This document shows, piece by piece, positions 43,366-52,479 of a stretch of 64,000 nt of DNA. Made by a program: the position numbers and the translations under genes. Positions within the stretch are counted from its first letter, which is position 1, and each line of letters begins with the position of its first letter. Below the pieces are notes generated by a model. The model was not told where the DNA came from and ran no database searches. It saw only the letters and a list, made by a program, of their open reading frames with translations. This DNA comes from Pelosinus sp. (GTDB taxonomy: Bacteria; Bacillota; Negativicutes; DSM-13327): assembly GCA_029239675.1 (NCBI GenBank), contig JARBUM010000003.1, positions 53,687 through 117,686 of the forward strand, written 5' to 3'.

Positions 43366-44223
43366 CTAAGAAAACATCTGTTGATTGGTTAATTTGCCTC
43401 TTCCTAAAAATATTAAATCATCAATCATCTTAACATTTACTTCATCACTCATTATCTGTTTTATGTTAGGATGGAATGTTGATAATACACTTTTATCTAT
43501 ATCACCATGATCCAAAGATAGTACAGCAGAATACTTATGAATAAGTCCTAGCATATAATACGGAGACCTTGCAGAAGTAGTAAGTGATCTAAAATATTGT
43601 AACATTAAAGATTTAAACAATATGGCTGATGCCTGGTTACCCCAGTTTACCTCGTGTTTAATATGATAGGCATGAGGAGTCATTACTTTCTTTACAGGAA
43701 TGCCATAAAATAAGGGCACAATCGCTGCCCAATAATCCCATACAGGCAAGCCGATAAACAGTTCAGACTGAGGATAGTGCTGAATAATTTGTTTATCAAA
43801 GAAAAAATAATCAAATCCATCACGCAGCATTTCGCCTTGCAGGTTTTCCAGTGTATCTACATCTACTCGGAAACCATATAGTAGGGAATGAATTGCTTCT
43901 TTTTTGACACAAGAATAAAAATCTTGGCGCAATAAATGAATATCCGAATTGACTATTCCGCATATTCTAGACTCATTGCCCCCTAAGTACGCTAGAACAT
44001 CATCAAAATAGACATAGGGCTTGCCAAACTTTTTTCTGGCATCTCTACTAACTTGGACAAATTGAATAGTAGGAAAATGGGGCTGTAATAAGGGAATTTC
44101 GTCAGCCGAATTCAACGACACCACTATAAAACCAATTTCTTGCCAGCTACGAATAGCGCTTTTCTGATTCTCTAGCGCTTTACACGGTGCTATGGAGGTA
44201 GCAATCGTTATGGATTCCATCAT
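43366..44223 (-). CDS. Putative glycosyltransferase domain protein, stand-alone
   Basis: A 285-residue protein homologous to the C-terminal domain (about 410-640) of the 52480 fusion. Shared blocks are [59 protein letters not shown] and VPVKKV-type PVKKVMTP. The NSDIH block could be a metal-binding acidic motif of a GT-A-like fold. Function is not established. The ATG overlaps the stop of uxs (ATGA), so it is translated with ugd-uxs and probably uses their UDP-sugars. Confidence 0.7.
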   Translation of the reverse strand: MMESITIATSIAPCKALENQKSAIRSWQEIGFIVVSLNSADEIPLLQPHFPTIQFVQVSRDARKKFGKPYVYFDDVLAYLGGNESRICGIVNSDIHLLRQDFYSCVKKEAIHSLLYGFRVDVDTLENLQGEMLRDGFDYFFFDKQIIQHYPQSELFIGLPVWDYWAAIVPLFYGIPVKKVMTPHAYHIKHEVNWGNQASAILFKSLMLQYFRSLTTSARSPYYMLGLIHKYSAVLSLDHGDIDKSVLSTFHPNIKQIMSDEVNVKMIDDLIFLGRGKLTNQQMFS

Positions 44224-45164
44224 AATCGTATCACTTTCTTAAAATAATCAATTGTTTGCCTTAGTCCTTCATCCAAGGAAATACGAGGCTGCCACCCGAT
44301 CTTGTCTTTGGCTAATGTGATATCAGGGCAACGTTGTTTTGGGTCATCCTGAGGAAGAGGTTTACATATTAATTTTGATGTTGAGTTTGTTAATTCTACT
44401 ATCTTTTCAGCTAATTCAAATATTGTAATTGATTCTGGATTGCCTAAATTTACAGGACCCCAAAAGCCTTTCTCAGTTTTCATTACATTTAGGATTCCAT
44501 CAATAAGATCATCAATATAACAAAAGGATCGGGTTTGTGTACCATCTCCATAAACTGTAATATCCTCTCCTCTTAAAGCTTGAACTATAAAATTACTAAC
44601 CACTCTTCCATCTTGGGGATGCATGTGAGGTCCATAAGTATTGAAAATGCGTATTATTTTACTGTCTAAGTTGTAGCATCTAAAATAATCAAACACTAAG
44701 GTTTCGGCACAGCGTTTACCTTCATCATAACAACTACGTACACCTATGGGATTTACATTTCCCCAATAACTTTCTGTTTGGGGATGTACAAGAGGATCAC
44801 CATATATCTCCGAAGTGGAAGCATGTAACACTCGAGCTTCTACATTACAGGCCATCTCTAATATGTTGATCGCGCCCAACACACTAGTCTTCATCGTTTT
44901 TATAGGATTACACTGATACTGCATGGGACTAGCAGGGCAAGCAAAATTATATATTTCATCAACCTCAAAATGCATAGGCATAGTTATATCTTGCTGTACT
45001 AATGTAAAACGCGGATTACTTAACAGTGCCTCTACATTTACCTTAGACCCTGTAAAATAATTATCTAAGCAGATAACCTCATGCCCCTTTCCTAGTAATC
45101 GTTTGCATAAATGGGAACCAATAAACCCAGCTCCGCCAGTAATCAGAATACGATTATTTGACAT
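44220..45164 (-). CDS. uxs: UDP-glucuronate decarboxylase (UDP-xylose synthase)
   Basis: Extended SDR enzyme of 314 residues converting UDP-glucuronate to UDP-xylose. NAD-binding motif [26 protein letters not shown], the catalytic Ser/Thr-Glu in [11 protein letters not shown] and the family-specific [19 protein letters not shown] with Tyr-x3-Lys. The NYFTGSK and [10 protein letters not shown] motifs also fit UXS. It overlaps the end of ugd, its substrate supplier. Confidence 0.9.
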   Translation of the reverse strand: MSNNRILITGGAGFIGSHLCKRLLGKGHEVICLDNYFTGSKVNVEALLSNPRFTLVQQDITMPMHFEVDEIYNFACPASPMQYQCNPIKTMKTSVLGAINILEMACNVEARVLHASTSEIYGDPLVHPQTESYWGNVNPIGVRSCYDEGKRCAETLVFDYFRCYNLDSKIIRIFNTYGPHMHPQDGRVVSNFIVQALRGEDITVYGDGTQTRSFCYIDDLIDGILNVMKTEKGFWGPVNLGNPESITIFELAEKIVELTNSTSKLICKPLPQDDPKQRCPDITLAKDKIGWQPRISLDEGLRQTIDYFKKVIRL

Positions 45165-46494
45165 AGCAACTTCTCCCTATGCAATAGTACTCAAAATCAT
45201 TTTTCGCCATTTGTTCGGGATCAAATTGATTACGCCCATCAAAGATAATTCGCTGGTGCATCTGTTTTTTCAGTTCATTAACATTCACCGTTCTAAACTG
45301 CGGCCAATCGGTAATCATCACTAACGCATCCGCCCGATAGATGGCGTCCATCATACTATCCACATATTGAATCTTATCACCGTACTCTAGAAAAGCCTGC
45401 TTAGCTTGCTTAGCAGCCTCAGGGTCATAAGCTACAATATGTGCTCCCAATGTAACAAGAGAGTGAACAATCACTAAAGATGGCGCCTCCCGCATATCAT
45501 CCGTTTGGGCTTTAAAAGACAAACCCCATACTGCAAATTTTTTACCAAAAAGATTTTCACCAAAACGTTGTTTAATCATGTCAACCAGGTAATATTTTTG
45601 CTGTTCATTCACTATATGCACAGCCTCAGCTATATGCATCTGCAGGTCATTTTTTCTGCCTGTATGAATTAATTCTTTAACATCTTTGGGAAAGCATGAA
45701 CCACCATAGCCTGCACCGGCATAAAGAAATTGACTGCCAATCCTTGAATCGGTACCAATGCCTATTCGGATGTGGTCAATATCCCCGCCCACCTTATCAC
45801 ATAACCGAGCTATTTCATTCATAAAACTTATACGAGTTGCCAGCATGCTATTTGCTGCATATTTAGTAAGTTCTGCAGACCTTATATCCATAATTAATAC
45901 ATTACCTGAATTAGCTACAATCGGCAGATACAACTGTTTTATAAGTTCAGCGACTTGAAGATTGTCCGCCCCTATCACCACACGGTCAGGTTGCATGAAA
46001 TCTTTAACCGCCTCACCCTCTTTAAGGAATTCCGGATTGGAAGCAATACCAAATAGCAGCTCATCTCTCCCCCGAACTTTTAATTCCTGTTTAATAATAT
46101 CTTTAATTTTTTCAGTTGTACCAACTGGAGCAGTCGATTTCATAATGACAATCAAATAACTGTTTATGCATCGACCGATAACACGAGCCACTTCAAAAAC
46201 AGAGGAAAGATCTGCCGATCCATCTTCACAAGGCGGTGTACCTACAGAGATAAAACAAAAGGAGGCATCTTTCATGCCCAGTTTTACGTCAGTAGTAAAA
46301 TGTAATCGATCTTCCTTCCTATTTTTCTCTACTATATCTTTTAAACCTACTTCATATATTGGCAGCTCTCCAGAGGTAAGATTGTTAATTTTTATTTCAT
46401 CTACATCAACACAACAAACGTGATTACCCATCTCAGCAAAACATGCTCCTGTTACCAGTCCGACATATCCTGTTCCAATTATGCAAATCTTCAT
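45154..46494 (-). CDS. ugd: UDP-glucose 6-dehydrogenase
   Basis: Oxidises UDP-glucose to UDP-glucuronate with two NAD; 446 residues. N-terminal [33 protein letters not shown], and the catalytic Cys in [10 protein letters not shown] are present; the C-terminal domain has [16 protein letters not shown]. It is the first gene of ugd-uxs-43366, with overlapping stops and starts. It provides precursors for xylose or uronic acid in the glycan. Confidence 0.95.
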   Translation of the reverse strand: MKICIIGTGYVGLVTGACFAEMGNHVCCVDVDEIKINNLTSGELPIYEVGLKDIVEKNRKEDRLHFTTDVKLGMKDASFCFISVGTPPCEDGSADLSSVFEVARVIGRCINSYLIVIMKSTAPVGTTEKIKDIIKQELKVRGRDELLFGIASNPEFLKEGEAVKDFMQPDRVVIGADNLQVAELIKQLYLPIVANSGNVLIMDIRSAELTKYAANSMLATRISFMNEIARLCDKVGGDIDHIRIGIGTDSRIGSQFLYAGAGYGGSCFPKDVKELIHTGRKNDLQMHIAEAVHIVNEQQKYYLVDMIKQRFGENLFGKKFAVWGLSFKAQTDDMREAPSLVIVHSLVTLGAHIVAYDPEAAKQAKQAFLEYGDKIQYVDSMMDAIYRADALVMITDWPQFRTVNVNELKKQMHQRIIFDGRNQFDPEQMAKNDFEYYCIGRSCYVK

Positions 46495-46751
46495 AATTGC
46501 ACCCCTTAAGTCGATATCGCACAGTATATTAGAAAAAGCTTCCTATACAATATATCGTATTCAAGTTTTCACGAAAGAGTGATGCTATCTAAAAGATAAG
46601 CGACTAGGAGGATGTTATTGGTGGTGGACACTAACAAAGTATGTTGTCTGAAATATATGGACAGCGTTTCAGTCATAGATATCATCTTATCCCCTTTTAT
46701 GATTACATGAAATCAGGGCAAACATTCTTGCTTCGGAAATGATGCAATAAG
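46495..46751. other. Spacer upstream of ugd
   Basis: It should hold the ugd promoter. A GACTAGGAGG site precedes a roughly 30-codon plus-strand frame (46613 on) of no recognised content, which I do not call. The terminator at 46752 follows. Confidence 0.4.
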
Positions 46752-46786
46752 AAATACCCAGATAAATCATCTGGGTATTTTTTTAT
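46752..46786. terminator. Terminator at the end of the 46790 gene
   Basis: AAATACCCAGAT/ATCTGGGTATTT stem. It ends in TTTTTTATC on the plus strand and in TCTTATT on the minus strand, where it directly follows the glycosyltransferase stop. Confidence 0.82.
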
Positions 46787-46789
46787 CTT

Positions 46790-47674
46790 CTATACAGTTC
46801 TTAAACGATTCATAAACACATTGAATGCTACTTTAGGATAATATCCTACCAACTCATTTGCCTGCACTAGTTTACAAATCCATGCATCAGCCAATTGCGC
46901 AAGTTCTTTTTTCTCAGGACATTTGTTACCGGCAAGCATATCGTGAATTGCAATCTCCTCTGGAGTAGGTTCAATGCCTAATGCATGTAATTGTTCCTTC
47001 CTTATCCGATCAATTACTGCCATTTGCTCATGAGAGTACTTTGAACTTACTTGGTTCTGGTTAAATCTATATTGTACTAAAGGCTCTGGTATATTAGCTA
47101 GCAATGTTACTTTTGCTAATTCCATCCACAATTTATAATCCTCAGCGTGCTTATATGCTCCATCATAACGTAGCCCGCTAGTTTCTAGAACCTTTTTCCT
47201 AACCATTACTGACGGATGGGACAAGGTTGTACAAAATAACAACCGACATTTGATTTCCTCCGGCTCAGTAGAGAGTTCCCATAATTGTCCCTGATACCAT
47301 TCTCCTATCGTGTTGACCCAACTACCGCATACGCCAATTTCAGGATGACCTTCCATAAATAATACCTGTTTAAATAATCGTCCTGGCATACTTATATCAT
47401 CACTATCCATCCGCGCTATATATTGGCCCTGGGCATTTTCTATACCTTTGTTTAAGGCACTGACAAGACCACTATTTATATCATTTTTAATAACTCGAAT
47501 ACGTCCATCTCTATAGGAATGAATAATATCGCTAGTGTTATCTGTAGAACCATCATCAATAATCAGAAATTCAAAATCATAAAAAGTTTGTGCGATAATA
47601 CTATCCATAGCTTCACGAAGATATCTTTCCCCATTATAGACAGGCATCAATACTGTAACTAGGGGCTTAAACAT
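46790..47674 (-). CDS. GT2 glycosyltransferase, copy 1
   Basis: Family 2 transferase of 294 residues: PLVTVLMPVYNGERYLREAM, FEFLIIDDGSTDNT, and the DXD-type motif in ARMDSDDISMPGR. C-terminal helices follow at about 200-294 without membrane spans. It is close to the copy at 48587 over its whole length. AGGAGG precedes the ATG. It is the last gene of the fucosyltransferase/GT2 run. Confidence 0.92.
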   Translation of the reverse strand: MFKPLVTVLMPVYNGERYLREAMDSIIAQTFYDFEFLIIDDGSTDNTSDIIHSYRDGRIRVIKNDINSGLVSALNKGIENAQGQYIARMDSDDISMPGRLFKQVLFMEGHPEIGVCGSWVNTIGEWYQGQLWELSTEPEEIKCRLLFCTTLSHPSVMVRKKVLETSGLRYDGAYKHAEDYKLWMELAKVTLLANIPEPLVQYRFNQNQVSSKYSHEQMAVIDRIRKEQLHALGIEPTPEEIAIHDMLAGNKCPEKKELAQLADAWICKLVQANELVGYYPKVAFNVFMNRLRTV

Positions 47675-47734
47675 CCTAATTCCTCCTTGACTTTTAGTCA
47701 GAGAAGTTTACTTTCTTTGCATATTGCTCAATCA

Positions 47735-48550
47735 TTATACTTTACTCCACTCCTCTGGAATAATGTCTTTACTATTATATTGCTTACTGTTAAACCATTT
47801 TACTGGAGCAAACACCTTTTTATCCCTGTTATTGCACAGCCATGCTGCCCACCAGCTAAAGGAACTATTTGCGATAATATGGTGCTTACAGTTACTCATT
47901 AAATATAAATCAGCATACTCTCTGTCAATATCATTATGAGTTACAAAAGTCGTGGGAAAGCCTAAATTGATCACTTTTTTTACCCACTCTTTGTCATCAG
48001 AAAATATATAAAAATGAGGATTGCTAATCTCTTTAACTATTTTTTCTATGCATCGCCGATAATACTCAATCGAACATGTTCCATGAATCTGGTGATTATA
48101 CTCATCATAAACATAATCACCTCTCCGTACATGAATACTGATCGACTGGGTATCCTTAATTCTTTTTACTACATGTTCGTCCATAGAATTCAATCTTGTC
48201 TTAATTTGAAATTCTCTACGAAGAATGTCACTAATATCGCTAAAATATTTTTCACATTGCCAATAACCATCTAGGTATACATCGCTAGGAATATTCATCA
48301 TTAGCTCATCAAAACAAGTCAGCCTTTCCCGAACTACTCTACCTAAGGCAACTAACTCTTTTATTTCTCCCTCTGAAGCAAAATCCTCTATAATATTAAA
48401 ATGGTTTAGCCTGTAGGAACGCAATTTATAAATAGTATAGCTAGATACGTCAAGTTTCAAGGGAGCTTGGTATCGATGTGCAATCCTACGAGCCATTGCA
48501 TATTGGAAAAGTTGATTACCCAAACCGCCTAAAAGTCGTACAACAACCAT
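47735..48550 (-). CDS. Alpha-1,2-fucosyltransferase (GT11)
   Basis: A 271-residue GT11 enzyme. The N-terminal GGLGNQLFQYAMARRIA is diagnostic, the GDP-fucose site shows as ISIHVRRGDYV, and SNCKHHIIANSSFSWWAAWL is motif III. It should transfer fucose from GDP-fucose, which the gmd and fcl products in this locus make. GGGAGG lies 4 nt before the ATG, a short spacing. Confidence 0.92.
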   Translation of the reverse strand: MVVVRLLGGLGNQLFQYAMARRIAHRYQAPLKLDVSSYTIYKLRSYRLNHFNIIEDFASEGEIKELVALGRVVRERLTCFDELMMNIPSDVYLDGYWQCEKYFSDISDILRREFQIKTRLNSMDEHVVKRIKDTQSISIHVRRGDYVYDEYNHQIHGTCSIEYYRRCIEKIVKEISNPHFYIFSDDKEWVKKVINLGFPTTFVTHNDIDREYADLYLMSNCKHHIIANSSFSWWAAWLCNNRDKKVFAPVKWFNSKQYNSKDIIPEEWSKV

Positions 48551-48586
48551 ACATCCTCCCTATTTAATTAAATTTTTTATAGATTA

Positions 48587-49489
48587 CTATCCACGATCCA
48601 TTTGGATACTATTTCTATAAAAATTGATAATTTGAATAAATGCGGATTTCGGATAATAGTCTACCACCTCATTTGCTCTCTCTAGCTTCGAAAGCCAGCT
48701 AGCAGCCTTCTGTGAAAAATTTTTCTCCACAACTAAATTACCATTATTAAGTTCACGATGAATTTCCATTTCTTCTATAGTAGGCCTAATTCCCAATATC
48801 GCTAATTGTTCTAACTTTATTCGATCAGGTTCACTTATGGCTTCATCTGCATGCCTTACACTTGCTTGCTTATCATGTATTCTATATGCCACCAAGACTT
48901 CTGGAATATTGACGAATAGTACTTTCTTTGCTAACTCCACCCATAACTTATAGTCTTGAGCATATTTATATAATACGTGATAATATGTCCCAGTTGTCTT
49001 CAAGACATCCCTCCGTATAAGTACTGAGGGATGTGCCAAGACATTACCAAACAACAATTGGCATTTTATTTGTTCTGGTTCGGTATAAAAACGCCACAAA
49101 TTTCCTTGTCCCCACTCCTCTATTGTCTTAACCCAGCTTCCGCAAACACCAATCTCAGGGTGCTGTTCCATAAATAACACCTGTTTATATAGTCGGTCTG
49201 ACCTACTTACATCATCACAATCCATCCTTGCTATATATCGCCCTCGCGCATTTTGTATACCTATGTTTAAAGCCTTAGAAATCCCAATGTTCGTATCATT
49301 TTTAATAACGCGGATACGTCCATCTTTGTAGGAGCTAATAATATCAGCAGTATTATCTGTGGAGCCATCATCAATAATCAAAAATTCAAAATTATGATAG
49401 GTCTGCCCCAAGATACTATCTATAGCATCACAAAGATATAAACTCCCATTATGAACAGGCATCAAAACCGTAATAATAGGTTCAAACAT
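48587..49489 (-). CDS. GT2 glycosyltransferase, copy 2
   Basis: Family 2 transferase of 300 residues with ITVLMPVHNGSLYL, FLIIDDGSTDNTADII and ARMDCDDVSRSD. It is a paralogue of the 46790 gene, retaining GVCGSWVKTIEEW and the C-terminal YPKSAF. The two copies flank the fucosyltransferase gene, suggesting duplication and divergence of acceptor use. AGGAGG precedes the ATG. Confidence 0.92.
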   Translation of the reverse strand: MFEPIITVLMPVHNGSLYLCDAIDSILGQTYHNFEFLIIDDGSTDNTADIISSYKDGRIRVIKNDTNIGISKALNIGIQNARGRYIARMDCDDVSRSDRLYKQVLFMEQHPEIGVCGSWVKTIEEWGQGNLWRFYTEPEQIKCQLLFGNVLAHPSVLIRRDVLKTTGTYYHVLYKYAQDYKLWVELAKKVLFVNIPEVLVAYRIHDKQASVRHADEAISEPDRIKLEQLAILGIRPTIEEMEIHRELNNGNLVVEKNFSQKAASWLSKLERANEVVDYYPKSAFIQIINFYRNSIQMDRG

Positions 49490-49533
49490 CCGATGTCCTC
49501 CTTTGAAAGATTTCCACTAATTAACTTATACCA

Positions 49534-50208
49534 TTACCTAAAACACAATATACATACTCCCTTATGACGAGGAGTATAGTAGGAAAAAAAATAATCTCTA
49601 GGCATTATATCCATATTCAATTTGTACGCAATTACAGAAGCGGCAGTTTGGTCATGACGATGGCCTAACACCCTACTATCTTTGGAAACTTGCCCCGCAC
49701 TGTTCTCCCATGCACCTAGAAAAGTAATATTATCATTCGCTTTTTCATGCCAGTATCTTAAAAATGCTACCGCCCTTTTATTATTAAAATTTAAACCCGT
49801 ACAGCCTGCCGAGCAGCATCGAATGGAAAAAGCTTCTTCTCTAGTGATATTCAGAGTTTCTAACGCTGCATCAGAACACCATTGTCCTACATCGTAGCCA
49901 CTATCTTGCATGAAATGACCATATAGCTTTATATGATTAAAAAGCTTATCTAATGGTTGTATAGCCACCATGGAACAATCAAGCAACAGCGCCATCTCAT
50001 ATCCTTTATCATAGGCTTCTAATAGAGCATAGGTCTTAAATGCGTATGGTACCGTCTTATGGGGAGGGCATTTTAGAGACTCTTCCCCAATCCAAGTCAA
50101 AACATCTCCCTCAAAGCCAACTGCTTGCAAACTATTTAAAAGTCGAATCTGGCCCTCTTTATACCATCCCTCTTCCGTTGCAAAGTTTACAATGCACATT
50201 TTCTTCAT
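49534..50208 (-). CDS. Putative GT-A glycosyltransferase, unknown family
   Basis: A 224-residue soluble protein with KMCIVNFATEEGWYKEGQIR, then AYDKGYEMALLLDCSMVAI, where D-C-S occupies the place of a GT-A DxD motif, and HRHDQTAASV, a common C-terminal Asp-Gln block of GT8-like enzymes. A transferase role is inferred from these motifs and the neighbours. AAGGAG precedes the ATG. Confidence 0.6.
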   Translation of the reverse strand: MKKMCIVNFATEEGWYKEGQIRLLNSLQAVGFEGDVLTWIGEESLKCPPHKTVPYAFKTYALLEAYDKGYEMALLLDCSMVAIQPLDKLFNHIKLYGHFMQDSGYDVGQWCSDAALETLNITREEAFSIRCCSAGCTGLNFNNKRAVAFLRYWHEKANDNITFLGAWENSAGQVSKDSRVLGHRHDQTAASVIAYKLNMDIMPRDYFFSYYTPRHKGVCILCFR

Positions 50209-50346
50209 GAATGTTCTCCTTGCTTCTTCTAATTAACTAGCCAACCACTTTCTTCAATTTAGTTTATTCGACTAACCATAAAAAAGTGCTGAAACTAACT
50301 AAGACATAATCCGTTTACCTATGAAAGCAAGCAATCAGTATATAAA

Positions 50347-50384
50347 AATCAGACCGTTGATTGAAATAGCACGGTCTGATTAAT
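50347..50384 (-). terminator. Terminator of the 50393 gene
   Basis: AATCAGACCGT/ACGGTCTGATT stem; on the minus strand TTTTATATA follows, just after the gene's stop. Confidence 0.85.
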
Positions 50385-50392
50385 GCAAACAT

Positions 50393-51316
50393 TCAGTTAT
50401 AAAATAAATGCCACTGTATATATTCGTCAGCCCTTATATTGCAAAATACAAAGCGGGGATGTTTTAAAGGAAACTCCATAGTTTCAGCAGGTACATTAGC
50501 AAGTCTACTATTCACATTTATTGTATGTGTTGCCTCTACATTAAACCCTATGTTAGACACTAAATTTACATTTGGAATAGCCTGTAATCCATTTTGTAGT
50601 AAACAACACAAGAAAAATTGATAATCCCATGTATCAACTAATCGGGTATAAGTACTTTCAAATTTACCATACCAAGATTCAATGGCACTACTTCCCCCTA
50701 ACACTTTTATTTTTCTCTGCTCCTCGTCTTCTTGAACTTCAACACTAGCAAAAAAATCAAACAACCATTGGCTATCACGAACCTCTGGCCATAAACTCAT
50801 ATCAAAATCATATTGCTTCCATACTCGACGCCATGTCGCCCAACCCCACATATGAAAATACCGAGAAAAATAATAGCTACATGGTATCTGGTGATATCCA
50901 AACTGAAAATTATTTCCCGAAATACTCGCCACCCGTGTATCATAACGATACTTATTTAGTAATTCTTGGCAAAAATAAAAAAACGTTGCGTCGGGCAGAC
51001 AGTCATCTTCAAGAATAATAGCTTCTTCTACTCTGGCAAAAACCCAATCAAGCCCGCTCGATATCCGTTTGCCGCAACCCAAATGTATATCCGAAAAATT
51101 CGTGGACACTTCACAATTCCAATCTACCTCTTCAATAATTTTTCTAACTTCAGCGCATTTTTCCATCTCTCCATCTTTATTCTCTCGATAGCCATCAGCA
51201 ATGACAAATAATTGCCTTGGCCGTACTTTACGAATCTCAACAAAAATCTTTCGTGTAAAATCAGGACGATTAAAAATAATAAATACTACTGGTGTTGTTA
51301 ATTGAAAATCCATCAT
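50393..51316 (-). CDS. Glycosyltransferase, GT-A type (HlpA/GT2-like), copy 2
   Basis: A 307-residue paralogue of the 41482 gene: TPVVFIIFNRPDFTRKIFVE, EEAIILEDDCLPD, ISGNNFQFGYH, GWATWRRVWKQYDFDMSLWP. Identical motif order and near-equal length. The acidic EDD in the IILEDDCLP block is the probable metal site. The ribosome site is weaker (GGGG). Confidence 0.82.
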   Translation of the reverse strand: MMDFQLTTPVVFIIFNRPDFTRKIFVEIRKVRPRQLFVIADGYRENKDGEMEKCAEVRKIIEEVDWNCEVSTNFSDIHLGCGKRISSGLDWVFARVEEAIILEDDCLPDATFFYFCQELLNKYRYDTRVASISGNNFQFGYHQIPCSYYFSRYFHMWGWATWRRVWKQYDFDMSLWPEVRDSQWLFDFFASVEVQEDEEQRKIKVLGGSSAIESWYGKFESTYTRLVDTWDYQFFLCCLLQNGLQAIPNVNLVSNIGFNVEATHTINVNSRLANVPAETMEFPLKHPRFVFCNIRADEYIQWHLFYN

Positions 51317-51364
51317 TTTAACTACCCCAATTCTTTTATACCATAATCCTAATAACCATTTACC

Positions 51365-52246
51365 TTAGATTGATACACACATTTCATCTCGTCTCCATTG
51401 TAAAGAAGAATAATCAAACACTAGAACATCCTTCTCGTCATTCGGTACTTTAGCCGCAAAGTACTTTATATAACATTTAGCGTCTCCCTGAAAATGAAGT
51501 GAGTTGAATTTTATAAACTTATTTAAAATTTTATTTTTACAGAAGAATCCATCACCTGTTCTGTATATCTTTTTACGTCCTTGCCATGTTTCATAACCTT
51601 GCGGTCCATAAGCAATTGGAGCATTTATATTAAAATCATAAGTAGATTCTTCATGTACTTGGGCTAAATCATATACTTTGCCCGAGTATTCCTTACGATA
51701 AAAATCAATAAAAGTCATATCGCAAACACCGCCAGCATCACCTGATTGTAAGTATTGTTGATGCCAGTTATTTAGTTTTCTAAATTTCACTTCATTTGTA
51801 TAGTAATGTATGATAAACATGCAAAAATCTTCTAATGCCCTTAATGTATTGACAAAAGTTGAGCCCCCATTAACATTACAAAATGCAATTTCATAATTAC
51901 CGTTCTTTTCCTGATTGATGTTTTTATATAACATAACATCTGAATCCTGATAATAACAATGATCCACTCCATATTTCATCATAAAACTTCTTAAAATAAA
52001 CCACCTTGCTAAACAAATCACTTCATATTGATACGGATTGGAATTCATATGTCGATACACTTTCATAAAGTTATCCAGTAATTCATCATTATCCATATTT
52101 ATATGTTGAATAAAATCATATTTATTATTACTATCATCCCCTATTAAAATTACATCTTTATTCTGGTTATTTTTTTTTGCCTGCTGCAAAGTATCCTCTA
52201 GATAAAAACAATCACCATAGTGTATAAAGATAACGGGATATGTCAT
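51365..52246 (-). CDS. Putative DxD glycosyltransferase, copy 1
   Basis: A 293-residue soluble protein opening PVIFIHYGDCFYLEDTLQQA, with VILIGDDSNNKY, RWFILRSFM, CYYQDSDVMLY (a GT-A type DSD) and, near the end, LHFQGDAKCYIKYF. It is a paralogue of the gene at 58373. The motifs point to a nucleotide-sugar-dependent transferase, but no named family is certain. ATG 52246 with GGAGG at 9 nt is preferred over an upstream GTG 3 nt from that site. Confidence 0.68.
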   Translation of the reverse strand: MTYPVIFIHYGDCFYLEDTLQQAKKNNQNKDVILIGDDSNNKYDFIQHINMDNDELLDNFMKVYRHMNSNPYQYEVICLARWFILRSFMMKYGVDHCYYQDSDVMLYKNINQEKNGNYEIAFCNVNGGSTFVNTLRALEDFCMFIIHYYTNEVKFRKLNNWHQQYLQSGDAGGVCDMTFIDFYRKEYSGKVYDLAQVHEESTYDFNINAPIAYGPQGYETWQGRKKIYRTGDGFFCKNKILNKFIKFNSLHFQGDAKCYIKYFAAKVPNDEKDVLVFDYSSLQWRRDEMCVSI

Positions 52247-52479
52247 ATCCACAAACCTCCATTTTAGGCTATATTCTTTAATGGGACTATATATTATGCA
52301 ATTCCCCGATAAATGGCAACTAAGAATATCTTTTTCAAAGGAATTATGTAATAAATATTATCATTTTAAGTCAACATTTTTCTATCCACAATTTACATAT
52401 ATATGACGCACCAAGAGAGGCAAAAAACAATATACTACATAAAAAGAAGAACTTTAATTTTTGATAAAGAAGGGATTAT
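52247..52479. other. Divergent promoter spacer
   Basis: AT-rich 233 bp between the minus-strand glycan genes and the two-gene plus-strand island. It should hold both promoters; no structure was recognised. Confidence 0.4.

Noticed and set aside
46613..46711. Roughly 30-codon plus-strand frame after AGGAGG
   Set aside because: Spacing to any start is poor, the product is not recognisable, and it sits opposite the ugd promoter region.
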